From Massilia putida (lineage in GTDB: Bacteria > Pseudomonadota > Gammaproteobacteria > Burkholderiales > Burkholderiaceae_D), in contig NZ_CP019038.1 of assembly GCF_001941825.1 (NCBI RefSeq), positions 2,852,001 to 2,916,000 of the forward strand: DNA of 64,000 bases, given 5' to 3'. Below are positions 1-8,833 of the stretch, in pieces; positions within the stretch are counted from its first letter, which is position 1; every line of letters starts with the position of its first letter. A program made the position numbers and the translations under genes. The notes under the pieces are model-generated. The model was not told where the DNA came from, searched no databases, and was given only the letters and a program-made list of their open reading frames with translations.

Positions 1-104
1 CGCGGTCGGTGGAGACGCATCGCGCGAACATCTTCAGCAAGCTGCAGTGCGCGAACGATAATGAGTTGGGGCGGTGGCTGGCCGCCCATCCGTGGTTGGC
101 GTAA
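1..104 (+). CDS. LuxR/NarL-type regulator, C-terminal fragment
   Basis: Only the last 33 codons are in the window; the first complete codon is at 3 and the stop TAA is at 102-104. The residues read RSVETHRANIFSKLQ and then end in HPWLA. The pattern R-S/T-V-x-x-H-R-x-x-I-x-x-K-L is the recognition helix and following helix of the LuxR/NarL DNA-binding domain (GerE fold), so this is the end of a response regulator or another LuxR-type activator. The N-terminal part is outside the window. It is separated from the convergent amylase by only 69 bases, so it is a candidate regulator of the starch genes by position alone; nothing in the visible part shows that. Confidence 0.8.
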   Translation, partial: RSVETHRANIFSKLQCANDNELGRWLAAHPWLA

Positions 105-173
105 TCGACGCCTGTCCGTGCCCACAGGATTTGAACGCGCGGACGGACGAGCCGTCCACGCGTTCAACCACCG

Positions 174-1856
174 TCAGTCCTGCGAAATCAACGCTACCGG
201 CGCGCGCGTATCGAACTGCACCTTGCCGCCGGAGACAACGGCCGTCCGGCCCGTGTACGCGTCGCGCACCGTCTGCCCGTCGCCGAACACGCCGGCGACG
301 GAGATCGGGGTCGTGCGGTCCTGCGGCAGGCCAAGGGCGACGACGACGCGGTCGCTCACGCCGTTCTTCTCGTACGTGCGCTTGAACGTGTACGGGCTGG
401 ACGCGATCATCTGGTGCACGCCCGCGCCCACGGCCGGATGCGCGTGGCGGAAGCGGCCCAGGCGCGACCAGTAGTCGCGCACTTCGGCCACGCCGTGCAG
501 GCCCACGCGCGCATTGGTCCTGAGCTGGTCCCAGTTCATGAAGGAACGCAGGTTGGCGTCGCCCACGGCGCCGTCGATCTTGAGCACGCGCGCCGTCTCG
601 TCGCCGTAATAGACTTGCGCCTGGCCCGGTGCCAGCAGCAGCTTGTTCGCTTCCTCGAACGGATGCGCGCGCATCGCATCGAACGGATTGCCGTCGTCGT
701 GCGAGTCGAGGTAGTTCAGGACCGTGACGCCGGCCAAAGGGCCATTCAGCTGGTTCGAATAGTCGGAGAACAGCTTTTCGTAGCCCTGGCCCGCGTCGTG
801 CGGCAGGCTGAAGTTGATCATGCTGTCGAAGCCGTTGGCGTAATAGTCGACCTTTGTGCCGTCGTCGTATGCGAACTGGCGTCCGTTCGCGATCGAATAG
901 CCGAACACTTCGGCCGTCATGAAGAACGGCACGTTGCCGATCTTGTCGACGGCTTCCTTGCCGGCCGGCGTGCGCTTCCAGTCCTCGTACGCCTGGCTCG
1001 CGACTTTTTTCAGATCCTTCCACACGCCCGGTTCCGTGTGCTTGACGGTGTCGCCGCGGAAGCCGTCGAAGCCGTACTTGCGCACCCAGTCGGCGTGCCA
1101 CTTCATCAGGTAGTAGCGCGGTGCGCGCGGGTAGCCCGTGCGCTTGAAGAACTCGTCCAGCTCCTTCACTTCGCGATCAATACGGCCTTCCTTCTTCCAT
1201 TTCGCGACGAGGAACGGCGGCAGGTCGACCTTCGCATTGCTGTCGGTGCGGAAGTCCGGCAGGTTCTTCACGAGCGCGCAGTCGACCGTGCCCTTGACGT
1301 CCTTGAAGTTACAGGTCGGCGCCGTGCGCACCCAGTCCGACGGCCACACCGTATCTTCCGCCGTAACGGGTCCCGTGTGGTTCATCACCACGTCGAGCAG
1401 CACGCGGATGCCGCGCGCATGCGCCGCCTCGACGAGGTCGCGCACGTCCTTCTCGGTGCCGAGATTGGCGTCGACGGCCGTGAAGTCGCGCGCCCAGTAG
1501 CCGTGGAAGCCGTAGCTGACACCCGTGCCTTCGTCGGTCGACGCGTGGATCTGCTCGACGGGGGGCGAAATCCAGATCGCGTCCACGCCCAAGTCCGTGA
1601 AATACCCCTCCTTGATCTTGGCCGTGACGCCGGCCAGATCGCCGCCCATGAAGCCGCGCGCGACGGCCGCATCGTTCTTGCGGCCATAGGCGTGGTCGTT
1701 CGACGGATCGCCGTTGTTGAAGCGGTCCGTCAACAGGAAGTAGACGGTCGCGTTATCCCAGGTGAACGGCTTGCCTTTGACCGGAGACAGGTCGGGCGCG
1801 GCCGAGGCGGTGCCGAAAGCGAGCATCAGGGAGACGGCGAGAACGGGGAGTTTCAT
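174..1856 (-). CDS. Periplasmic/secreted alpha-amylase, GH13 (MalS-like)
   Basis: A 560-aa glycoside hydrolase family 13 enzyme that should hydrolyse alpha-1,4 bonds of maltodextrins. A Sec signal peptide spans about residues 1-19 (hydrophobic core, then AxA before PDLSP). The four GH13 signature regions are visible: DVVMNH near residue 155, GFRGDTVKH near 269 with the nucleophile Asp, MTAEVFG with the acid/base Glu, and NYLDSHDDG with the transition-state Asp. The spacing and the FRxDTxKH form of region II resemble the MalS group (GH13_19). The start ATG is preceded by AGGA on the minus strand. It is the last gene of a run with the MFS importer and pgm; 137 bases including a REP-like pair separate it from pgm, so it may also be separately expressed. 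Confidence 0.9.
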   Translation of the reverse strand: MKLPVLAVSLMLAFGTASAAPDLSPVKGKPFTWDNATVYFLLTDRFNNGDPSNDHAYGRKNDAAVARGFMGGDLAGVTAKIKEGYFTDLGVDAIWISPPVEQIHASTDEGTGVSYGFHGYWARDFTAVDANLGTEKDVRDLVEAAHARGIRVLLDVVMNHTGPVTAEDTVWPSDWVRTAPTCNFKDVKGTVDCALVKNLPDFRTDSNAKVDLPPFLVAKWKKEGRIDREVKELDEFFKRTGYPRAPRYYLMKWHADWVRKYGFDGFRGDTVKHTEPGVWKDLKKVASQAYEDWKRTPAGKEAVDKIGNVPFFMTAEVFGYSIANGRQFAYDDGTKVDYYANGFDSMINFSLPHDAGQGYEKLFSDYSNQLNGPLAGVTVLNYLDSHDDGNPFDAMRAHPFEEANKLLLAPGQAQVYYGDETARVLKIDGAVGDANLRSFMNWDQLRTNARVGLHGVAEVRDYWSRLGRFRHAHPAVGAGVHQMIASSPYTFKRTYEKNGVSDRVVVALGLPQDRTTPISVAGVFGDGQTVRDAYTGRTAVVSGGKVQFDTRAPVALISQD

Positions 1857-1884
1857 TCAGGGTCCTGTTTAATTAGTTAAAAAA

Positions 1885-1984
1885 CGTCGTTCCCGGCCTG
1901 GCCGGCCGCCTTGGCGGGAACCCAAGTTTGCACACGTCTCGACGGCGCATGCGAAATCGGGTCCCGCCTCCGCGGGGACGACGG
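1885..1984. repeat. REP-like inverted pair (REPIN-like)
   Basis: Two related GC-rich hairpin units face each other: one at 1885-1923 (CGTCGTTCCC ... GGCGGGAACCCA) and one at 1959-1984 (GGGTCCCGCCTCCGCGGGGA then CGACGG). The same CGGGAACGACGG/CCGTCGT core occurs at 29469-29498 and 54411-54437. This is the look of repetitive extragenic palindromes arranged as an inverted pair. It lies between pgm and the amylase and could stabilise the upstream mRNA end or weaken read-through. Confidence 0.65.
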
Positions 1985-1992
1985 TGGGTTGG

Positions 1993-3651
<1,659 letters not shown>

Positions 3652-3707
3652 TCAAACCCGTAAGGATACGACACTCGCCCCCCGCGTGGCGCAGCGCTTG
3701 GTCGCGC

Positions 3708-5042
3708 TTAATGCGCCGCGCGTTCCGCCCGGTCGGTCACGAACAGCGTCAGCACGGCCGCCAGCACCATGCAGACGCCGCCCAGCACGAGGGTGCGCAC
3801 GGCGTGGCCGTCGAACAGGTGCTTCGTGAAGAAGCCGAGCAGCAGGCCGCTGACGATCTGCGGGATCACGACGAAAAAGTTGAACAGGCCCATGTAATAA
3901 CCCATGCGGTTCGGCGGCAGCGCGCCGGCCAGGATCGCATAGGGCATCGTCAGGATGCTGGCCCAGGCAATGCCCACGCCGATCATCGGCATCATCAGCA
4001 TCGACTGGGTGCGGATGAAGAACAGGCTCGCCAGCGACAGGCCGCCGATCGCCAGGCACACCGCATGGCAGGCCTTGCGGCTGGTGGCGCGCGCCAGCAC
4101 CGGCAGGATGAACGCCGCGAGCGCCGAGACGCCGCTGTACACCGCGAACATCACGCCGACGAGATTACCGGCTTCCTGGTAGGCGGCCGATTGCGCATCC
4201 GTGGTGCCGAAGACGTTGTCGGCGATCGCGGTGCCGGTGTAGATCCACAGCGAGAACAACGCGATCCAGGTGAAGAACTGGACGAACGCGAGCTGCACCA
4301 TCGTCTTGGGCATGTGCGCGAAGCCGCCGAGGATCTCGCGCAGCGCCACGCCGAAGTTGCGCGCTTCCTTGCGCTGGGCCTGGAAGCGGTCGAGATCGGG
4401 CGGCGGCAGTTCGTCGGCCGTGAACACGGTCCAGCTGACGGCGGCCAGGAACACGGCGCCGCCGATGTAGAACGAGTAGCGCACGGTATCGGGAATCGCC
4501 CCGTTCACCGGCACGTTGGACACGCCGAGGTAATCCGAGAACAGCTTCGGCAGCAGCGACGCGATGACGGCGCCGCAGCCGATGAAGAACGTCTGCATCG
4601 CATACCCGGCCGTCTGCTGCGAAACATCGAGCTTGTCGCCGACGAAGGCGCGGAACGGCTCCATGGACACGTTGATGGCCGCATCCATCATCCACAGCAC
4701 GGCAACGGCCATCCACACGGCGGCCGAATTCGGCATCAGGAACAGTGCGATGGCGGCCAGGACGGCGCCCATGAAGAAGAACGGACGGCGACGGCCCCAG
4801 GTCGGGTGCCAGGTGTTGTCGCTGAGGTAGCCGATCACGGGCTGCACCAGGAGACCGGTGACGGGCGCCGCGAGCCAGAACAGCGCGAGATCGTCGGGCG
4901 ATGCGCCGAGCGTGGCGAAGATCCGGCTGGTGTTGGCGTTTTGAAGCGCAAAGCCGAACTGGATGCCGAAGAAGCCGAAGCTCATATTCCACAGCTGCCA
5001 GAACGACAGCCGCGGCTTGAGCGAGTGAGTTTGCATTTCCAT
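3708..5042 (-). CDS. MFS sugar importer (SLC45/MalA-like)
   Basis: A 444-aa polytopic inner-membrane protein of the major facilitator superfamily with 12 predicted membrane spans. The start LSFWQLWNMSFGFFGIQFGF, the loop GYLSDNTWHPTWGRRRPFFF (the MFS loop-2/3 motif) and NVSMEPFRAFVGD are typical of the SLC45-like sucrose/maltose:proton symporter group found in Alphaproteobacteria, Xanthomonads and Oxalobacteraceae starch loci. The likely role is uptake of maltose or glucose from the periplasm. A good ribosome site (AGGGGA) precedes the ATG. Its promoter has a perfect TTGACA and a palindromic site over the -10 (5085-5119). Exact substrate is inferred from context with the amylases and pgm. Confidence 0.85.
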   Translation of the reverse strand: MEMQTHSLKPRLSFWQLWNMSFGFFGIQFGFALQNANTSRIFATLGASPDDLALFWLAAPVTGLLVQPVIGYLSDNTWHPTWGRRRPFFFMGAVLAAIALFLMPNSAAVWMAVAVLWMMDAAINVSMEPFRAFVGDKLDVSQQTAGYAMQTFFIGCGAVIASLLPKLFSDYLGVSNVPVNGAIPDTVRYSFYIGGAVFLAAVSWTVFTADELPPPDLDRFQAQRKEARNFGVALREILGGFAHMPKTMVQLAFVQFFTWIALFSLWIYTGTAIADNVFGTTDAQSAAYQEAGNLVGVMFAVYSGVSALAAFILPVLARATSRKACHAVCLAIGGLSLASLFFIRTQSMLMMPMIGVGIAWASILTMPYAILAGALPPNRMGYYMGLFNFFVVIPQIVSGLLLGFFTKHLFDGHAVRTLVLGGVCMVLAAVLTLFVTDRAERAAH

Positions 5043-5084
5043 CTGTGTCCCCTAATGCGCCCGGACTCCTGCCAGGCTGCCACA

Positions 5085-5099
5085 TGTAGCAAAGTAACA
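5085..5099. promoter_or_regulatory. Candidate operator 1 (TGTAG-N5-CTACA family)
   Basis: TGTAGCAAAGTAACA matches the TGTAG-N5-CTACA palindrome at 8 of 10 arm positions. It overlaps the -10 hexamer of the importer promoter, a position expected for a repressor. It shares TGTAGCAAA with the site at 12088. Confidence 0.5.
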
Positions 5100-5119
5100 T
5101 GGGGTTTTCTGGGTGTCAA
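5091..5119 (-). promoter_or_regulatory. Sigma70-type promoter of the sugar importer
   Basis: Read on the minus strand: TTGACA (5119-5114), a 17-base spacer, then TACTTT (5096-5091). The -35 is perfect and the -10 weak (3 of 6). The candidate operator 5085-5099 covers the -10. The leader to the ATG at 5042 is about 40-45 bases. Confidence 0.5.
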
Positions 5120-5176
5120 TCCAGACAACCCCTATAATTCCCAGGGACGGCAAAGAAAATGTAGTCAAACAACAAA

Positions 5177-5230
5177 CCGGGGTCAGAGCCCGTTTTTGGG
5201 CAATTGCCAAAAAACGGGCTCTGACCCCGG
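5177..5230. repeat. 54-bp GGGGTCAGAG palindrome; probable terminator
   Basis: Arms CCGGGGTCAGAGCCCGTTTTT and its complement flank a GGCAATTGCC centre, an almost perfect 54-base inverted repeat. It begins 4 bases past the helicase stop codon. On the minus strand it is followed by a T-rich stretch (TTTGTTGTTT), so it can terminate helicase transcription. GGGGTCAGA-ended palindromes with an AATTG centre recur in many betaproteobacterial genomes (established only from general experience), often considered REP-like elements mobilised by Y1 transposases; no such transposase is in this window. Confidence 0.75.
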
Positions 5231-5233
5231 TGT

Positions 5234-6991
5234 TTATTTGCGGAGCTTCTTGTCCGCGAACTTGCGCTTCGCCGGCTTCTTCTCGGGCGGCTCCTGGCCG
5301 TCGCGGGTGATGCCCAGCTGCTGCCCCGCCACCCACACCTTCTTCAGGTGGTCGACCAGGTCCTGCGGCAGGTCGGCCGGCATGTCGAGCGTACTGAAGT
5401 CGTCGTAGATCTCAATGCGGCCGATGTCGCGCGCGGCGATGCCGCCCTCGTTGGCGATCGCGCCCACGATATTGCCCGGCTTGACGCCGTGTTGATGGCC
5501 CACCTCGATACGGTACGTGGCCATGCCCGGCTCCGGCGCGCGCTCCACGCGCTCCTTTTTAAAGCCTTCGCGGCCGGCACGGGCCGGGCGTTCGTCGCCG
5601 AAGCCGTCACGGGCCGGGCGTGCAGGACGCTCCTCACGTTCGCGGAATTCCGGCTTCGGTTCGCGGTCCGGCTTTTCCAGCAGCAGCGGCTCGTCGCCGC
5701 GGTACAGCTTGGCCAGCGCGGCCGCGATGTCGATCGCGGGTACGTTCTGCTCGCGCTCGAAGTCCTCGATGAGGGAGCGGAACACGTCCAGGCCGCCCGC
5801 GGCCAGCGTCTCGCCGATCTGCTCCTTGAAGCGGGTGATGCGCACCTCGTTGACGGCCTTGATGGTCGGCAGCGTGAGCTGCGCCACCGGCTGGCGCGTG
5901 GCGCGTTCGATGGCTTTCAGCAGGCCCCGTTCGCGCGGTGTGATGAACAGGATCGCCTCGCCGCTGCGGCCCGCACGGCCCGTGCGGCCGATGCGGTGCG
6001 TGTAGCTTTCCGGGTCGGACGGCACGTCGTAGTTGATCACGTGGCTGATGCGCTCCACGTCCAGGCCGCGCGCGGCCACGTCGGTGGCGACGAGGATGTC
6101 GATCTTGCCGTTCTTGAGCTGCTCGATCGTGCGCTCGCGCTGTTGCTGGGCCATGTCGCCGTTGATGGCGGCGGCCGCGAAGCCGCGCGCCTGCAGCTTG
6201 GCCGCGAGTTCCTCGGTGCCGAGCTTCGTGCGCGCGAAGACGATCATGCCGTCGAACGGTTCCGCTTCCAAGATGCGCGTGAGCGCATCGAGCTTCTGCA
6301 GGCCCGCGACGAGCCAGTAGCGCTGCGTGATGTTGGTGGCCGTCGTGGTCTTGGCGGCGACGGTCACCTCGCTCGGCTCGTTCAGGTACGTCTTGGCGAT
6401 GCGCTTGATCTGCGGCGGCATCGTGGCCGAGAACAGCGCGGTCTGGCGCCCTTCCGGGGTCTCCTGCAGGATGCGCTCGACGTCGTCGATGAAGCCCATG
6501 CGCAGCATCTCGTCGGCTTCGTCCAGCACGAGGGTCTTCAGCTGCGAGATGTCGAGCGACCCCTTGTCGAGGTGGTCGATCACGCGGCCCGGCGTCCCGA
6601 CGACGACCTGCACGCCGCGGCGCAGCGCCGACAGCTGTGGGCCGTAGCTCTGGCCGCCGTAGATCGGCAGCACGTGGAAGTTCTTCAGGTGCGCGGCATA
6701 GCTCTGGAAGGCTTCGGCCACCTGGATCGCCAGCTCGCGCGTGGGCGCGAGCACGAGGGCCTGCACGGCCGGGTTCTTGACATCGATGCGGGACAGGACC
6801 GGCAGCGCGAAGGCGGCCGTCTTGCCGGTGCCCGTCTGCGCCTGCCCCAGTACGTCGCGGCCTTCCATCAGGAGGGGGATGGTGGCCGCCTGGATCGGCG
6901 ACGGCGTCTCGTAGCCGACCTCCTTCAGTGCCTTGAGGATGGGAGCGGGGATATCGAGGTCGGCGAACGTCTGGAGCGGGGTGTCATGCAT
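5234..6991 (-). CDS. DEAD-box ATP-dependent RNA helicase with DbpA-type RNA-binding domain
   Basis: A 585-aa cytoplasmic RNA helicase, likely in ribosome assembly or mRNA turnover. In order: Q-motif (TFADLDIPAPIL ... TPSPIQ), Walker A AQTGTGKT, PTRELA, TPGR, DEAD in VLDEADEML, SAT, ARTK, RGLDVERI and HRIGRTGR. After about residue 440 comes an Arg/Glu-rich linker, then a DbpA/CsdA RNA-recognition domain (TYRIEVGHQHGVKPGNIVGA ... IEIYDDFSTLDMP) and a Lys-rich tail (KKPAKRKFADKKLRK). This is the CsdA/DeaD architecture. The start is taken at ATG 6991 (MHDTPLQTFADL), since the upstream in-frame ATG adds residues unlike the family. It ends at the 54-bp palindrome. Confidence 0.9.
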   Translation of the reverse strand: MHDTPLQTFADLDIPAPILKALKEVGYETPSPIQAATIPLLMEGRDVLGQAQTGTGKTAAFALPVLSRIDVKNPAVQALVLAPTRELAIQVAEAFQSYAAHLKNFHVLPIYGGQSYGPQLSALRRGVQVVVGTPGRVIDHLDKGSLDISQLKTLVLDEADEMLRMGFIDDVERILQETPEGRQTALFSATMPPQIKRIAKTYLNEPSEVTVAAKTTTATNITQRYWLVAGLQKLDALTRILEAEPFDGMIVFARTKLGTEELAAKLQARGFAAAAINGDMAQQQRERTIEQLKNGKIDILVATDVAARGLDVERISHVINYDVPSDPESYTHRIGRTGRAGRSGEAILFITPRERGLLKAIERATRQPVAQLTLPTIKAVNEVRITRFKEQIGETLAAGGLDVFRSLIEDFEREQNVPAIDIAAALAKLYRGDEPLLLEKPDREPKPEFREREERPARPARDGFGDERPARAGREGFKKERVERAPEPGMATYRIEVGHQHGVKPGNIVGAIANEGGIAARDIGRIEIYDDFSTLDMPADLPQDLVDHLKKVWVAGQQLGITRDGQEPPEKKPAKRKFADKKLRK

Positions 6992-7105
6992 GGATGGGAA
7001 TCTCGTAAAAATCGTAAGCAAACCGACAGTTTACTCGCTCAAGCCTTCCCCCGCTGCCAGAATTTCATCAGATTGACGCCCAGCCGCGACATCCATGCGT
7101 CGCGG

Positions 7106-8617
7106 TTACATCTTTGGCGCCTTGCAATACCCCGCAATGAACTCCGCATGACTCGGCATGAAGTCCACACACTGGCGGATGACGTCGGCCACACTCTCCA
7201 TGTAGTCCTCGATGCCCTCTTCCGTCTGCACGTCCACCAGCGGATGGTAAGCCTGCGGATGGATGTTCTGCCCGACCAGCACCTGCAGCCAGCCGACCTC
7301 GGTGAACAACTCGTTGTTGTAGCGCTGGATCCGGCCGTGGCTGCGGTACAGGTCGAGCTTCTCGCGCAGCGTGTCCGGAATCGCCATGTGCGCGCACGCC
7401 TGCCAGAACGCGCTGTCATCACGCTGGTTGGCGTGGTAGTGCAGGATGATGAAGTCGCGGATGCGCTCGTAGTGGAAGCGCGACATGCGGTTGTACGCAT
7501 CGATGTCGACCTGGGAAAAACCGCGATCCGGGAAAAAGTCCAGCAACTGCTGCACGGCCGCCTGCACCATGTGGATGCTGGTCGATTCCAGCGGCTCTAG
7601 GAAACCGCTCGCCAGGCCGATCGCGACCACGTTCTTGTCCCAGCTCTTCTTGCGCATGCCGGTCGTGAAGCGGATCGGGCGCGGATCGGCGAGCGGCTTG
7701 CCGTCCAGGTTGGCCAGCAGCACGGCGGCCGCTTCGTCGTCGCTGATGTGGCGGCTGCAATACACGTGGCCGTTGCCGGTGCGGTTCTGTAACGGGATGC
7801 GCCATTGCCAGCCGGCGCGGTGCGCGGTGGAGCGCGTGTACGGCGTCGGCACGGGCACCGGTTCGCACGGCACGGCGAGCGCGCGGTCGCACGGCAACCA
7901 GTGGCTCCAGTCCTCGAAGCCGGCGCCGAGCGTCTGCTCGATCAGCAGGCCACGGAAACCGGAGCAGTCGATGAACAGGTCGCCCTCGACGCGCGCGCCA
8001 CTCTCCAGCACCACCGCGTCGACGAACCCGTCATGCGGGCGCTGGCTGACGCGCACGATCTTGCCCTCGATCCGCTCGACACCGCGGCTTTCCGACAGCT
8101 TGCGCAGGTGACGCGCGTACAGGCTGGCGTCGAAGTGGTACGCATAGGCGATGTCGGCGAGCGGCGAATTGCCGACGTCGGTACGCGGCGGCATGAACTT
8201 GTTGGCGCGCGAGGCGGCGCGGGTGATCGAGTAGTCGCCCAGGTCGCGCGCGCGGCCCAGCGCATGCATCTTGTGCCAGTACTGGTCGAAGCCGACGGTC
8301 CACAGGTCCTGGCCCACGCGGCCGAAGCCGTGCATGTAGCGCTCGCCCAGGCGGCCCCAGTTGACGAACTCGATGCCCAGCTTGAAGGTGCCGTTGGTCG
8401 CTTTCATGAATTCGGCTTCGTCGATGCCGGCCACCGTGTTGAAGCGCTGGATCATCGGAATCGTCGCTTCGCCGACGCCCACGATCCCGATCTCGTCGGA
8501 CTCCACGAGGCGGATGCGGTAACGGCCGCGCAGCGCGGTGGCGAGGGCGGTGGCGGTCATCCAGCCGGCGGTGCCGCCGCCGACGATGACGATGGTGTTC
8601 AGGAGAGGTGCTTGCAT
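7106..8617 (-). CDS. Flavin-dependent tryptophan-halogenase-family protein
   Basis: A 503-aa FADH2-dependent halogenase-like protein. The FAD-binding GGGTAGW is at residues 13-19. The lysine that forms the chloramine/active hypohalous species in PrnA corresponds to Lys in NGTFKLGIEFVNW, the acidic catalytic residue to Glu in FLEPLESTSIHM, and the halogenase WxWxIP signature is present as WQWRIP. It follows the TonB receptor on the same strand, separated by a terminator and a repeat. Such halogenase-family genes regularly sit next to Caulobacter-type TonB receptors for carbohydrates, where their substrate is unknown. Start at ATG 8617 is chosen because the next in-frame start at 8650 lies inside the terminator hairpin and extends beyond the usual N-terminus. 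Confidence 0.85.
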   Translation of the reverse strand: MQAPLLNTIVIVGGGTAGWMTATALATALRGRYRIRLVESDEIGIVGVGEATIPMIQRFNTVAGIDEAEFMKATNGTFKLGIEFVNWGRLGERYMHGFGRVGQDLWTVGFDQYWHKMHALGRARDLGDYSITRAASRANKFMPPRTDVGNSPLADIAYAYHFDASLYARHLRKLSESRGVERIEGKIVRVSQRPHDGFVDAVVLESGARVEGDLFIDCSGFRGLLIEQTLGAGFEDWSHWLPCDRALAVPCEPVPVPTPYTRSTAHRAGWQWRIPLQNRTGNGHVYCSRHISDDEAAAVLLANLDGKPLADPRPIRFTTGMRKKSWDKNVVAIGLASGFLEPLESTSIHMVQAAVQQLLDFFPDRGFSQVDIDAYNRMSRFHYERIRDFIILHYHANQRDDSAFWQACAHMAIPDTLREKLDLYRSHGRIQRYNNELFTEVGWLQVLVGQNIHPQAYHPLVDVQTEEGIEDYMESVADVIRQCVDFMPSHAEFIAGYCKAPKM

Positions 8618-8641
8618 GCTCGGTCTCGTGCGTTCGGAATG

Positions 8642-8677
8642 AAAAAACACCCCTGCTGACCAGGGTCGGCAGGGGTG
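8642..8677 (-). terminator. Rho-independent terminator downstream of TonB receptor
   Basis: A perfect 9-bp stem (CACCCCTGC 8648-8656 with GCAGGGGTG 8669-8677) and 12-base loop. On the minus strand it is followed by six T residues (8647-8642). It sits between the receptor and the halogenase, 25 bases before the halogenase start, so it either ends receptor transcripts or attenuates read-through. Confidence 0.8.
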
Positions 8678-8694
8678 CTTAGAGTTTTAGGGCA

Positions 8695-8796
8695 CCTCGA
8701 AGAACCGTCGCGAGCGGCCGCAATACAGTTCGAGAAGCGCAGCTGTACGGGTAGTACAGCGAGCATCGCAGGACTGCAGTGCAACGGCAGCAGGTT
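8695..8796 (-). repeat. Dispersed ~100-bp element, copy 1
   Basis: The segment is an imperfect copy of the reverse complement of 60316-60437. Shared blocks include GAGAAGCGCAGCTGTACG, CGTCGCGAGCGGC and GAGCATCGCAG. It contains the stem GCTGTAC-GGGTA-GTACAGC. In both copies the element has the same orientation relative to the gene just upstream of it, here the TonB receptor. Confidence 0.75.
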
Positions 8797-8833
8797 ATTC
8801 AACGTGCCCGACTGTCGACGTCGACAGGATAAC

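Noticed and set aside
5348..7600. 750-codon plus-strand frame across helicase and halogenase
   Set aside because: It spans two convincing minus-strand genes and their intergenic gap; no domain match.
8618..8650. Longer N-terminus for the halogenase
   Set aside because: The start would overlap the terminator hairpin and extend beyond the family N-terminus.
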